Made by a program: the position numbers and the translations under genes. Under the pieces are notes generated by a model. The model was not told the origin of the DNA. It saw nothing but the letters and a program-made list of their open reading frames with translations, and did not search any database. A DNA stretch of 64,000 bases from Stenopsyche tienmushanensis (taxonomy: Eukaryota > Arthropoda > Insecta > Trichoptera > Stenopsychidae), in NCBI GenBank assembly GCA_008973525.1, contig WACJ01000417.1:62001-126000 (forward strand), in the 5' to 3' direction. Positions 1 through 9,615 of this stretch are shown piece by piece; position 1 is the first letter of the stretch, and every line of letters starts with the position of its first letter.

Positions 1-118
1 TGTGCACCACGGTTCTCCGATGATCTTAATTTTCATGTACAAAATAGGACAAATTTAAAAATTACGACTTCCACAAAATAATAACGACATGATATACTAC
101 GTGGAAGTGACGTGGTTA

Positions 119-905
119 TGTCATTTACTTGATTGCTCATTTTTTTCGACTTTATTTTATTTTTCAAATTTATTTCTTATTGTTACACTTTTTTTTTGTT
201 TGCGACCAAAATCACTTATATTCGACGCCAGCGCTCCCGCGCAGCAGTTTTCTGTGACGCATCATCGCCCAGGAATTTGCGCCTCCTACAGATCTTCGAC
301 CCTCCAAATATTTTCGTATACTGTGTGTCGCGTGCGTTGAGCTCGATGATGCCGACGCACCATCTACATCGTCGCTTCGAGGCTGAATGCCGATGGATTC
401 TCCGCCATCCTAACTTCAACGCCTCACGTTGCCGGCGCGCGTCTTTTTCTTCGCCTTCCATTCAAAACCCTCAGCGTTTACAACCTGTCGATTCTGACAC
501 CAGTGTACGTGCGGCCATCCCGACGAGCACGCGGAGGCGGGGAGCTGCCCGGGGACTCTGCCTTGAGAGCGCCTTCGCCCTAAACGTTACACTGTTGTAA
601 CGTTTAGTAGGGTTTTGAATGGAACGCGACGAAAACGACGCGCGCCGGCAACGTGAGGCGTTGAGGTTAGGTTGCACACCCATGGCCATTAAAAGGCCAT
701 GCGCACCGTCGACCACGTGGAGAAGTTGAGCTGCCATAGGAGGCGCCAATTCCTGGTCGATGACGCGTCACAGGAAACTGCTACGCGGGAGCGCTGGCGT
801 CGGATATAAGTGATTTTGGACGTAAACAAAAAAAAGTTTAACAATAAGAAATAAATTTGAAAAATAAAATACAGTTGAAAAAAATGAGCAATCAAGTGAG
901 TGCAA
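119..905. repeat. Foldback element with long imperfect inverted arms
   Basis: The left arm (about 119-487) and right arm (about 594-905) are reverse complements over most of their length. The terminal parts (TGATTGCTCATTTTTTTC on the left and its complement near 880-900) and the inner parts (CATTCAAAACCCT near 460-478 and AGGGTTTTGAATG near 609-621) match best. The middle of the arms has drifted, and a loop of roughly 100 bases separates them. Open frames run across both arms and read the same peptide stretch (NASRCRRASFSS) from opposite directions; that is a by-product of the symmetry, so I do not call a gene. It is probably a foldback or long-TIR DNA transposon. Transcribed, it could form a long hairpin RNA. 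Confidence 0.75.
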
Positions 906-1261
906 TAATCTGAAAAAGTCCTTATTTAAAAAAAAAATCATAAATAATTTAATCTAAAATTTATGCTTTTTGCCGCCGCTTTGTTGTGTATTAGATGTTA
1001 TTATTATGGACACGATGCTTCGTGTGAGCACCAGGCGCTGGTGTGCGTTACTATCCTCGGAGAGGCGCAGGCTGGGCTCTCAACGTGTGAGAATTCCATG
1101 AAAGTCGGTGATGTAGGGTCGGTAGCCGGAGCTTATAGTTTCGCGCAAGTACGGAAATCTAGGGAAAGATTGTCGTAGGGTACTTATTTTAAAATAAATA
1201 TATAAACTGAATTGTACTTTTATGGTTGAATTATGTAAATGAGGTTAAAAATGTAGTTTTT
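906..1261. other. No feature recognised
   Basis: An AT-rich stretch with a slightly GC-richer centre (960-1180). Its short frame shows no recognisable domain and I see no repeat match within the window. Confidence 0.4.
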
Positions 1262-1284
1262 CTTCTTCTTCTTTCTGTGCCGTG

Positions 1285-1503
1285 TCAGGTCCCACCGACG
1301 TTGGCGATCACTCTGGCGAAGACCTCTCTGTCCTGCGCTGCTCGGAATAGTTCCTCCACTCTTCTTATCCCGGTCCATTCTCTAATGTTGCGCAGCCAGC
1401 TCATTTGCTTTCTACCAACTCCTTGTCTTCCCTCTACCTTGCCCTCCAGTATCAATCGAAGAAAATTATATTTATTTCCACGCAGTACATGACTCAGTCG
1501 TTA
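1285..1503 (-). pseudogene. 5'-truncated LINE: C-terminal tail of a non-LTR reverse transcriptase ORF2
   Basis: Read on the minus strand, about 70 codons run open to a TGA at 1285-1287. The peptide contains GRKQMSWLRNIREWTG followed by VEELFRAAQDREVFA, the conserved tail found downstream of the reverse transcriptase in many insect and other invertebrate non-LTR elements (often labelled endonuclease-reverse transcriptase). There is no start codon near the 5' end, as expected for a fragment truncated during target-primed reverse transcription, and an in-frame stop lies just upstream of about 1503. Immediately after the stop the strand reads into a short GAA-rich tail (1261-1275), typical of simple-repeat LINE 3' ends. 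I see the tail motif directly; the clade (RTE-like or CR1-like) is not resolved. It is unrelated to the R1-like LINE at 2312-5366. Confidence 0.75.
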
Positions 1504-1727
1504 TTATTACACTATAATACTTGGACATCTGGTATACATTATGTTATTGCTTATTATTATGTTATTGTATTACAAACTATTTGGATTTATTTCGAGAGAG
1601 AGGGACAACTGTGAAACATTTACTATTTTTTGGAAATTTGTTTTATATAAAGTATACGTTCGACCGAGGATGGTCGAAGTTAAGAGAGGAAGAGTGTAAT
1701 TTTATATATTTAAGTGTGTTATTTTAA

Positions 1728-1975
1728 CAGCGTCATCTCTTGTGGCCCTGTGGAGACATTGCACCTGCTTACCGACCGATCGCTTCTTGCGCGTGCACTG
1801 TTGCCGGTTAGGTAGTGACGCGCAGGAAGCGGGAGTCGGGAGAGTCGTCGGTTAGCCTTGGCTGCAGGAGGTTGTTCCTCCTCCAGCCAGATCTCTCTCT
1901 TTCTCCATCTCGTGTGGAATCAATAGTTATTTAGCGAAGAGAGTCTTTCCATTCGTCGCCCGTCTATCCCACACA
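1728..1975 (+). repeat. Family F copy 1, LTR-like repeat
   Basis: Closely matches 33533-33765. Shared segments include CGGAGACATTGCACCTGC-like sequence, GATCGCTTCTTGCGCGTGCA, GTGACGCGCAGGA, GAGAGTCGTCGGTTAGCCTTGG and an AAT(A/C)AATAGTTATT block before AGAGAGTCTTT. The AATAAA-like block in a GC-rich to AT-rich transition resembles the R-U5 part of a retrotransposon LTR, but no primer-binding site or internal coding region was found, so LTR is only a suggestion. Confidence 0.55.
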
Positions 1976-2000
1976 TTCGAACAGCAACATCACAGCTTCA

Positions 2001-2310
2001 ACATCCAATCCCAATTTTCGGGATTACGTTTTCCAATCCCGGGATCCCGGACAATTTTAGGTACTTAAGAATTCCGGGATTAGAAAACGTAATCCCGAAA
2101 ATTTCGGGATTGAAATTTTTATCTAACAGAAATCGTACGCCTCACCAACACGATGAAGGCCACTAAATCGAGACATTCCCGACGAAATCTGGTCGCTTGG
2201 AAACAGTGGCGTAATTACTAATTGGCGAAATTAGGCGACGCCTAGGGGCAGTAACTGTCTAATCTATGTATACATATATAGCGTATATATATGTTTTTCA
2301 AATTGTTATA
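2001..2310 (-). mobile_element. Family A copy 1 (right end, inverted)
   Basis: Reverse-complement match to the right half of family A (compare 16980-17275): the CCGGGATCCCGG block, TCTGTTAGATAAA, the CTTCATCGTG box, AGGCGACGCCTAGGGGCAGT and the TATACATA stretch, in order. The extreme terminus is rearranged: a CCAATCCC repeat occurs twice (2005 and 2034). It faces copy 2 at 5374-5760 across the LINE. Confidence 0.8.
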
Positions 2311-2311
2311 G

Positions 2312-3389
2312 TAACCTTTCATTATACTATTTTCGATCTCTCGTTGCTCGAGATGGTTGCTCTGGACTAGATCGGACTTCCTATTTGCTGGTTTTTGCCA
2401 ATCTTCTGCCCGTGGCTCCCGGGCCGTCCTGTTGACGGTTTTGGTCGAGTTTCGGGTGAAGACTTCAGCAAGTCTGCGTGAATTTGACACTGCTTAGTTT
2501 TGAGAACAGTTTCAGTCTTTTTTCAGTGAACAGTGTTCCTGAGCACCTTGAGCATCCCGTGGTGCGCTCTTCTGAGTGCGCCGAGACTTCACGCCGTCTC
2601 CCTCGCTGACGCATCTTGTGTCACGCCGGGTTGAGGAGGCACAGGGAGCTGCACCCTCACCTCATCAGGCCCGCGGTGCATATCTCTTTGTCATCAAATT
2701 GACGGGGAGTTCGACCGTGCATTCGGGCTGAAGACTTCTCTCGCCGATATAATCAACACCGCGTCAACTCATTGAACACTACTTAGTGATAAGACAATTT
2801 TATAACCTTTCTCTTCTGTTGCTCTGGTCTGGATCGGACTTCCTGTTTGTTGGTTTTTGCCAATTTCTGCCCGTGGCTCCCGGGCCGTCCTGTTGACGGT
2901 TTTGGTCGAGTTTCGGGTGAAGACTTCAAGCAAGTCTGCGTGAATTTGACACTGCTTAGGTTTAAGAACAGTTTCCGTCTTTTTTTCAGTGAACAGTGAT
3001 TCCGCACTATTTAGTTCTAGTAGATGGGAAATCAACTGTTTTAATTGATGTTTATCAAATAGTGTTTATCATATTGCTCATTTATCATCAAATAGTGTTG
3101 TTTATATTTGCTTATTACAATTTTGCATCTGACGCATAATTAAAATATTAATTTAATTGCAAGTTTGCCACCATTGACTGACCATTTGTTGTTTCGATTT
3201 ATCCAGGGCTCGTCAAGCGAAAGTCATCTAAACCTGCTACCGTGATCCTAAATATATAATAACATCTTTAATTAATACAATTTTAAACCGTTATTTGCAA
3301 CCCTACACTTTTTGCTACATAGCTCATGGTTACTAGTCTTCTTTCGGATTAAATTCAATACTAATCTTCTCTCCTATAGATACGCTAAA
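2312..3389 (+). repeat. 5' leader of an R1-like LINE with a duplicated promoter-like unit
   Basis: The 180-base segment at 2356-2535 recurs at 2819-2998 with only scattered differences; it includes GATCGGACTTCCT, the GTTTTTGCCAAT box and TCCTGTTGACGGTTTTGG. A shorter shared lead-in (TAACCTTTC) precedes both. The units are about 463 bases apart and precede the gag-like ORF, so they are best read as repeated monomers of a LINE 5' untranslated region, a place where non-LTR elements keep internal promoters. Promoter function is inferred only. Confidence 0.6.
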
Positions 3390-4979
3390 ATGATGAGACA
3401 CTCGTCTAGAAAGGGCAAAGGGAGGTTTCCGAACCCTCCGATTCAAACTGCTGTTTCGGATTCAATGGAAACTATGATGCGCTCTGAATCTGACTTAGCT
3501 GTGTCGATACACTCTCAAACGACACCTGACTCCATCTTAAGAATTAACACTCGCTCTCGTGACAATTCGCAAAACGAAAATAGACCACCGGAATGCCCCA
3601 CAACTCCAAGAGAAAGCCAGGGGACCGTCCTTAAGAGCCAGAAGTCGGTATATAACATCCAGGGGACTGTTTATAACAGATTTGGGGCCCTTAAAAAAGT
3701 CCAGGGGACTGAAAAATTTAACCAGGGGACTGTTAAAAATACTCAAGAAACAGACCAAATTCAATGTGAAATAAACAAGGACAACACCCCAACTGCAGAT
3801 AAAATAATTGGTAATCAACCGCAATCCGGATTACCTAAAACTGGCGAAATTAATTTTTTGAATATACTACGGGAAATACAAGAAATTCATCAGGGAATCT
3901 GTGTGATACTAAACGACAAAAATAACAAACTGCCTGTGGATAAAAGATCCAAAGCGTTCACTCTATTGGAAATGTTGAAGGACAAAGCCACAAACGCCAT
4001 TGTAGCTTTATTAATACAAGAAACAGCATATGAAAAAGCGAGGGCAGACTTTGTTACAGACAACTTTTCGAACGCTCTGAAAAAAGAAATGCTGGCAATT
4101 AGGGAAGAGACAAATCCTACCAAAGGTCAACCATCAGCACCGACATCGGTTTGGGGGAGGTCGTCTGGACCAAACCTGAGCAATTCCGATTTTCCTCCAT
4201 TAAAGTCATGGAACCTACCACCAAAAGGCATACCCTTGGGATGGACTACGAAGAAGCCTTGCCCAACAGTCATAATAAGACCAACTGAACCACCTGAAGG
4301 TTTTACATCGGACCAAGCGCTTAAAAAGATAAAGGAGGTATATAACCCATGGAGTTTCCCTTGTTCAAATCAGACCGGCTCGAGGTGCTGGTGTGGCGAT
4401 CTGCCCCAGAACAATGGAAGAAGCTAATCAAATGGCAGGATGCACCAAATTTGCAGAAGCCGGTCTGAGGGCAGAAATAGTACAGGCTCAGCAACACAGG
4501 GATACCACGAATACCAGAACAAGACGTGGTCAAAGAAATACACGAAGCAGCACTTTCACATTGCGTTACTTTGGACGAATTCAAGAAAGCAACTACAATA
4601 CGATCGTTTCGCTTTCGCGAAGGGGGGGACCGCGGTACCTTGGTCATCAGCGTGCCCCCAGAAATTAGAAACACACTTATCAAGCGTTCGACCATCTACA
4701 TTGATTGGGTCCAATGTAGAATTAGAGACTTTATCCCGGACTCACGATGTTACAAGTGTAACCAGTATGGTCATATCAGAGCTACCTGTAAAGACGCCGA
4801 ACCCACCTGCCGAAACCGGGCATGAACAAAGAGAATGCACAAAGGACAAGAACATCAAGATCTGCGCAACTTGCAAACCACTCCGAAAGGAATCAGAACA
4901 CTTCACCGGTTCATGGGATTGCCCTGCCTACAAGGCAAATACTAGAAGAGGCCTTGAAAGAATCAACTATGCTGCATGA
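3390..4979 (+). pseudogene. R1-like LINE ORF1 (gag-like, zinc knuckles), frameshifted
   Basis: ORF1 of a non-LTR retrotransposon; such proteins bind the element RNA and form the ribonucleoprotein that is reverse transcribed. I start it at the tandem ATGATG at 3390, because upstream codons lie in the leader. The N-terminal part is basic and polar with four short QGT-type repeats (DNA CCAGGGGACTGTT, 3617-3735). It stays open to 4427, but the likely true frame leaves it near 4340-4350, and at least three frame changes and a stop fall in 4340-4490. The frame then resumes with a folded central region (IHEAALSHCVTLDEFKKA, from about 4526). The C-terminus has a CCHC knuckle CYKCNQYGHIRATC (4747-4788), a second knuckle that has lost one cysteine (CRNRAGHEQREC, across another frameshift near 4823), and a third, longer Cys/His cluster beginning CATC (4864). 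The order of three knuckles is as in R1-group gag proteins. Confidence 0.8.
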
Positions 4980-5358
4980 TTCAAGCAATAATCAGCGCCT
5001 GGCTGTTACGGACATCCCTGGAAAAAATCCGCAACCAAGGAAATTAGCAAAGAAAAAGATACCCAAATTTAAAATCGGCCAGGTCAATCTAGGAAGGTCC
5101 AGAGCTGGAACATCCATGCTCCACCAAATCGCACTGGAAGAAAAATTAGACATAGTTCTCGTCCAGGAACCGTTTTTCCCACACGGCACCATCCAGGGCC
5201 TGGGAAGGAGATCGAAAGTAATTTTTGAAGGCGAACAACCAGGGCCAGCGATTATCATATTCAACCCAAACATATCGGCTCTAAAACTGGGACAACTATC
5301 AAATACCAACCGCGCGGGGGCTGAAGTTAGACGAGGAAATATGTTTATACATTTATAA
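4969..5358 (+). pseudogene. R1-like LINE ORF2, N-terminal endonuclease fragment
   Basis: Start of the ORF2 polyprotein, which in complete elements carries an apurinic-like endonuclease followed by reverse transcriptase. The chosen ATG (4969) overlaps the ORF1 stop by 11 bases (ATGCTGCATGA). After about 30 residues the frame reads KIGQVNLGRSRAGTSMLHQ, then LDIVLVQEPF; the N and E residues match the first metal-binding and catalytic positions of APE-type LINE endonucleases. About 130 codons are present and the frame ends at 5358, just before family A sequence begins, so the remaining endonuclease and the whole reverse transcriptase are missing. Loss of the 3' part is the reverse of ordinary LINE truncation and points to a later rearrangement or insertion. 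Confidence 0.8.
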
Positions 5359-5373
5359 ACATATAAATAGACA

Positions 5374-5760
5374 GCGTTTTGATGTGATTTGTAATTATAT
5401 TACGGAGGAACACCAAAATTCTGAACCCCGTATCTATTATATTTCATATCGATATTCCCATTATTAGAGTCGAGGTGTAGTAAATACATCACCGGGAGGG
5501 GAACGTTAACATAACAATTTGAAAAACAAATATGTTACTGCCCCTAGGCGTCGCCTAAACTCGCCAATAGTTGCGCCACTGTTTCCACGCGTCCAAATTT
5601 CGGCGGGAATGTCTCTATTTAGTAGCTTTCATCGTGCTGGTGAGGTGTCCGATTTCTGTTAGATAAAAGTTTCTATCCCGTATTTTTCGGGATTATCTTT
5701 ACTAGTCCCGGGATTCATGAGCACCTTAAACTCTCCGGAATCCCGGGATTGGATTCCCTA
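5374..5760 (+). mobile_element. Family A copy 2 (right half, direct)
   Basis: Runs from TTTGATGTGATTTG through the ATTAGAGTCGAGGTGTAG box, CCCCTAGGCGTCGCCTAA and TCTGTTAGATAAA to the right terminus GGGATTGGATTCCCTA. Its left part is absent; the LINE fragment abuts it. It is inverted relative to copy 1. Confidence 0.85.
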
Positions 5761-6855
5761 ATCCTTTGTCTTAATGGATACATAATTCTTCAATATTATT
5801 TTTTATTAGATCTTCAAAAATTTCCTGTAATAAATTGGTACTAGATATCATTGCAAATACAAATACAAACTACTTATGTTTGTAATATGATGAAATATTA
5901 CTTTGGTGAACTAATCTCATCACCACAAATAGCATTGAAATTAATTCCAAAATTTAGCACATGGGTTAATCAAATATTTTTTTCGTCATGACAACAGTTC
6001 ATTTCCATGGGTAAGTTAGCCTGTGGGTAAGCAGAGTACCAAGTGCCATATATTCCTTGACGATGTTCAAAGGTCATAACTTGGCTGTTGAGCGCCATTG
6101 TTAAGCGGCAAACCGCAGCGCCACCATCCCACAAGGGCCTTCTTTACGAACTTTTTTGAGGTTATGACATAAAAAAATAAGTGGTTTCACTCTCGCCCGA
6201 ACCCTCGCATAAACGCAAATAATTCACAACCCGAAAAAAGGAGTGCTGAAATAATTACAAGGCCGTTCTATCTCGCACGTGGATAAACATACAGGTTTAA
6301 TGCGAACAATACAATTTTCCCTACATTAAAAATCCCATTACTTTCTCCCCCTTTCGCTGTCGAGTTTGATGAAAATATACTTTCAGAATTTCGACAATGT
6401 GAACTTATGCGGGAGCAAAAATATTTTTAGCTACGAAATGAAAATCCTTCATTTTTGAGAGCTTATATGGAGTCTGACGCTCGTTGACTTGTGTTTATCC
6501 AATCTATCAATTTAGAAAAAAAAAAAAAAAACAAGGAAATCTTTCAAAACTTTGAATTTAACACACTAATCCATTAAATACGCCATTTGAACGTAAGCGC
6601 ATTAACAATTTCAGAACCATTATAAATAGATTTAGAAAAAACGCCAAAATCATAGGTCAAAAGCACTTGACTCTTCGTCAGTTGGATGATTGGTTCATTT
6701 TGGAGCCATGGTATTTTGACAGGTATATTTGAGTCGGACCAAAGGGCGCAACCTCTAATAATTCATACGTTAACACAACGACGGCAGTCGAATGAAATTA
6801 ATTTTGTTAACACCTTGTTGCTAAAAATTAGGATAAAAAACAGACACGCCCATAT
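5761..6855. other. Unique AT-rich DNA, no feature recognised
   Basis: No coding domain, RNA gene or match to the lettered repeat families was seen. A poly-A run lies at about 6515-6530. Confidence 0.4.
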
Positions 6856-6859
6856 TTAA

Positions 6860-7162
6860 CCCTCTTAATGCCGGACAGCGATATATCGTCGATGATTAAC
6901 TTACGGTAAACTTAGATGCTATATTTGCTTGCCCGCCGCTTATCGTCGTACAAATCCACTTATCTGTCAGGACCGCGCAGCGTGTATAAAGCTTGTATTT
7001 AAATATATAAACACTGTCGATAGCATACGATATTCAGTATTTTCTTTGTGTAAACATAAATAATACACTTGAAATCGATTCATTATATCATTCATATATC
7101 ATTATTAGTCCGTTAAATTTGGGTTAATGATCTATACAATCGTATGATGTACGCAAGATACT
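6860..7162 (+). mobile_element. Family C copy 1
   Basis: TTAA (6856-6859) precedes CCCTCTTAATG, a variant of the C terminus. The body follows the family order: ATGCTATATTTGCTTG, CGCTTATCGTCGTACAAATC, CGCAGCGTGTAT, AACATAAATAATACACTTG, TTAGTC.GTTAAATTTGGGTT, ATCTATACAATCGTA and TGTACGCAAGATACTCTC. The right terminus is lost after about 7162. Confidence 0.75.
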
Positions 7163-8860
7163 CTCTCCATAGCTGTAATTATGCTTTATATAACAATTCT
7201 GATCATCAACGAAAATTTTCGTTTCTTAACACTTTGTGTATTGTAAACAAAGCTCAAATGTCTTCAACATCGAGCGTATGGCGAAAAGAATGCTTATATT
7301 ATGTCTACATTGTAAATTCTAATATGATCTATTAATGGCTTAATTCATGCACAGTTTGAGGATCGCCGTGCATAATGGAAGAAAAGTGGCATAAATTTAA
7401 TATCTTGCCAGCGTGTATTAAAGTTTTCATTTAAGCCAAGGATCGCACTTTTATAATAATGCAGTAAGGTAGTTATAATATATGAGACTGGCTAAGCTCC
7501 TAATATGAATAATAAAATTTAGTGATATTGCCTTTATGTTCTAAAACTTTCGGGGGCAAAGAACGTGTTGGGGATTTTACCACCGTAATGTGGCGGCTTA
7601 AAGAAATATTTTAGACATCTGAAAACGAAAAACTAGGCACATTTGGAGTTTGACTTCCTCGAATTTCAACGCTCTAATGTACTGAGAAATCAAAAAAAAA
7701 TGCAAATTACTAAGCGAAACCGTATTATGATTTAATGACACCGAAATAACAGTCATTAAAGCGAATTATGACACTGTTATTATTGAATTCGCACAAAGGC
7801 TGTTTAATAATAATCTTTTTGTAACATGCAAGAGCTTGCGGTTTTGAAATCCGGTTGGTCTTTAGAGCCTTTTAGCGGCTTTGACGTGTACACACCCACG
7901 GTCATTAAAATATTTATTTCTTTTTAAAAATGTGGGAAAATTTTTGATTACCCCGCGTTACTATTTTGGCTCCGTGAATACGCAATAAACTCGATTTTTT
8001 ACGATTCGTGCGGACTTTTTCGAGCGTTTTCGGCCGCCCTGTACGTCAAAATGTCAACCCCTCCTCGCATCCGCAAGGAACTATTTTTCGTCCGCGATAA
8101 GCAAAGCTTTCGGAAATAATTGCCGAATTAACGTGAATAATCGCGGCCGGTTTTTCGGGATCCTGTCCCCTCATTTCTTGCGTTCTCCTGCCGGAAACTG
8201 ACACCGCCATCTTGTCACGGTAAGGACAGATTAATGGCGGCAATGAGCCGGATAATTGATCCGGGGAAAACTTGGCTTCATCCCGTGGAAATTCCTAGAA
8301 AATATCATCAACGCAGTCCGATAAGAGCTATCGAGCATGTTGGGAAGCGCAGCTCGGGTCCGGCTTAAAAGACCATTAATTTAAATTTTTGATTAGATGA
8401 CGAGGCGCAATCGTTGTTTCAATCTTTTAATACTCACTGTTTAACCATCAATATTTATCGGATCAATTCATCATGTTATCCTTGGACAACATCGGGAGCA
8501 ATAACATTAATTGGAGTGAGCCGAACGTAATTCAATTTATGTATTATTAGGGACACTTTAGATATTAAATCCAACCATTACTACTATTACCATCATCATT
8601 AGACGGCAAAAGCAGTCCGCTTAAGAATCGACTTTAGATTTACGCGAACGAATGCCTCTATATTCGCGACAATAAAAATTTTCCCGTTAGATCGAATGCC
8701 GCCATATTCGCGACAAAAAGAATTTTTAATATTTGGCACAAGGCCTTTAAAAAGTTTGAATTAATAGAACTAATATTTTCTTCCTAATTTCATTTCAATA
8801 CCGGTAAATTTATAAAAAATACAAAGAAATATTTGCAAAAATTATTATTACAATGGTAAC
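7163..8860. other. Unique DNA with a GC-richer block (7960-8400)
   Basis: No gene is supported. The 7960-8400 block is GC-richer than its flanks and carries the 11-mer CCGCCATCTTG at 8204-8214. At 8640-8715 two similar segments contain ATATTCGCGACAA (about 8661 and 8704), a small local duplication; a related inverted piece occurs near 36207-36236. Confidence 0.45.
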
Positions 8861-8868
8861 GTCACGAG

Positions 8869-9415
8869 TAGGGAATCCAATCCCGAGCCAAAATTTCGAT
8901 TCCGGGATTTTATCAGACAATCCCGGAACTAGTCCCGGGATCCAGGGATTAGGATTTTCAATATTTTAAGAAATTACATTGATAAATTTGATCAAAAATT
9001 ACTAATAAGTCTATTTGTTCAATATAAAAAATCACTCGAAGGCCAAATAATTATTGAATGCAGATGAATACTTACATACTATAATACTTTGATGTGATTC
9101 GTGATTATATTACGGAGGAATACAAAAATTCTGAACCCCGCATCTATTATATTTCATATCGATATTCCCATTATTAGAGTCGAGGTGTAGTAAATACATC
9201 ACCGGTGGGGAAGGTAAATATAACAATTTGAAAAACATACATGTACGCTATATATGTATACATAGATTAGACAGTCTCGATTTAGTAGCCTTCATCGTGT
9301 TGGTGACGTGTACGATTTCTGTTAGATAAAAAATTCAATCCCGAATTTTTCAGGATTACGTTTACTAATCCCTAAGTACCTAAAACTGTCCGGGATCCCG
9401 GGATTGGATTCCCTA
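8869..9415 (+). mobile_element. Family A copy 3, full length with target duplication
   Basis: Best complete copy (547 bases). It starts TAGGGAATCCAATCCC and ends with the exact reverse complement, GGGATTGGATTCCCTA. Flanks GTCACGAG (8861-8868) and GTCTCGAG (9416-9423) are an 8-bp target duplication with one mismatch. An 8-bp duplication with a TAGGG-type terminus is the hAT superfamily signature. It has no coding capacity, so it is a non-autonomous element. It sits inside the family G sequence. Confidence 0.88.
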
Positions 9416-9423
9416 GTCTCGAG

Positions 9424-9613
9424 CGACATGGCTGATTACACTAATCCCCCATTTCGTTGCCTTCGCCGCTGCGACAGTCCCCGACTGTCACCTTATTGGG
9501 CCGCGCTCCTTATCATTATATTCAACTGCGGAAAGGGGTGACAATTAAAATATTGAACTCTCTAGCATATAATTTTATTACGCACAGCTTTCAACCTCTA
9601 CTCTAACTCTATA
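9424..9613 (+). repeat. Family G copy 1 (low-copy duplicated sequence)
   Basis: Diverged match to 48370-48600 and 49150-49187: CCCATTTCGTTGCCTTCGCC, the CTCCTTA.CATTATATTCA stretch, AAAATATTGAA and CTCTACTCTAAC in the same order. Its left edge continues before the A insertion (8845-8868, compare 48345-48364). The mariner at 9616 interrupts it on the right. Confidence 0.65.
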
Positions 9614-9615
9614 TA

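Noticed and set aside
133..749. Frames of 155 and 92 codons on opposite strands sharing the peptide NASRCRRASFSS
   Set aside because: The similarity is caused by the inverted repeat; no known domain is present.
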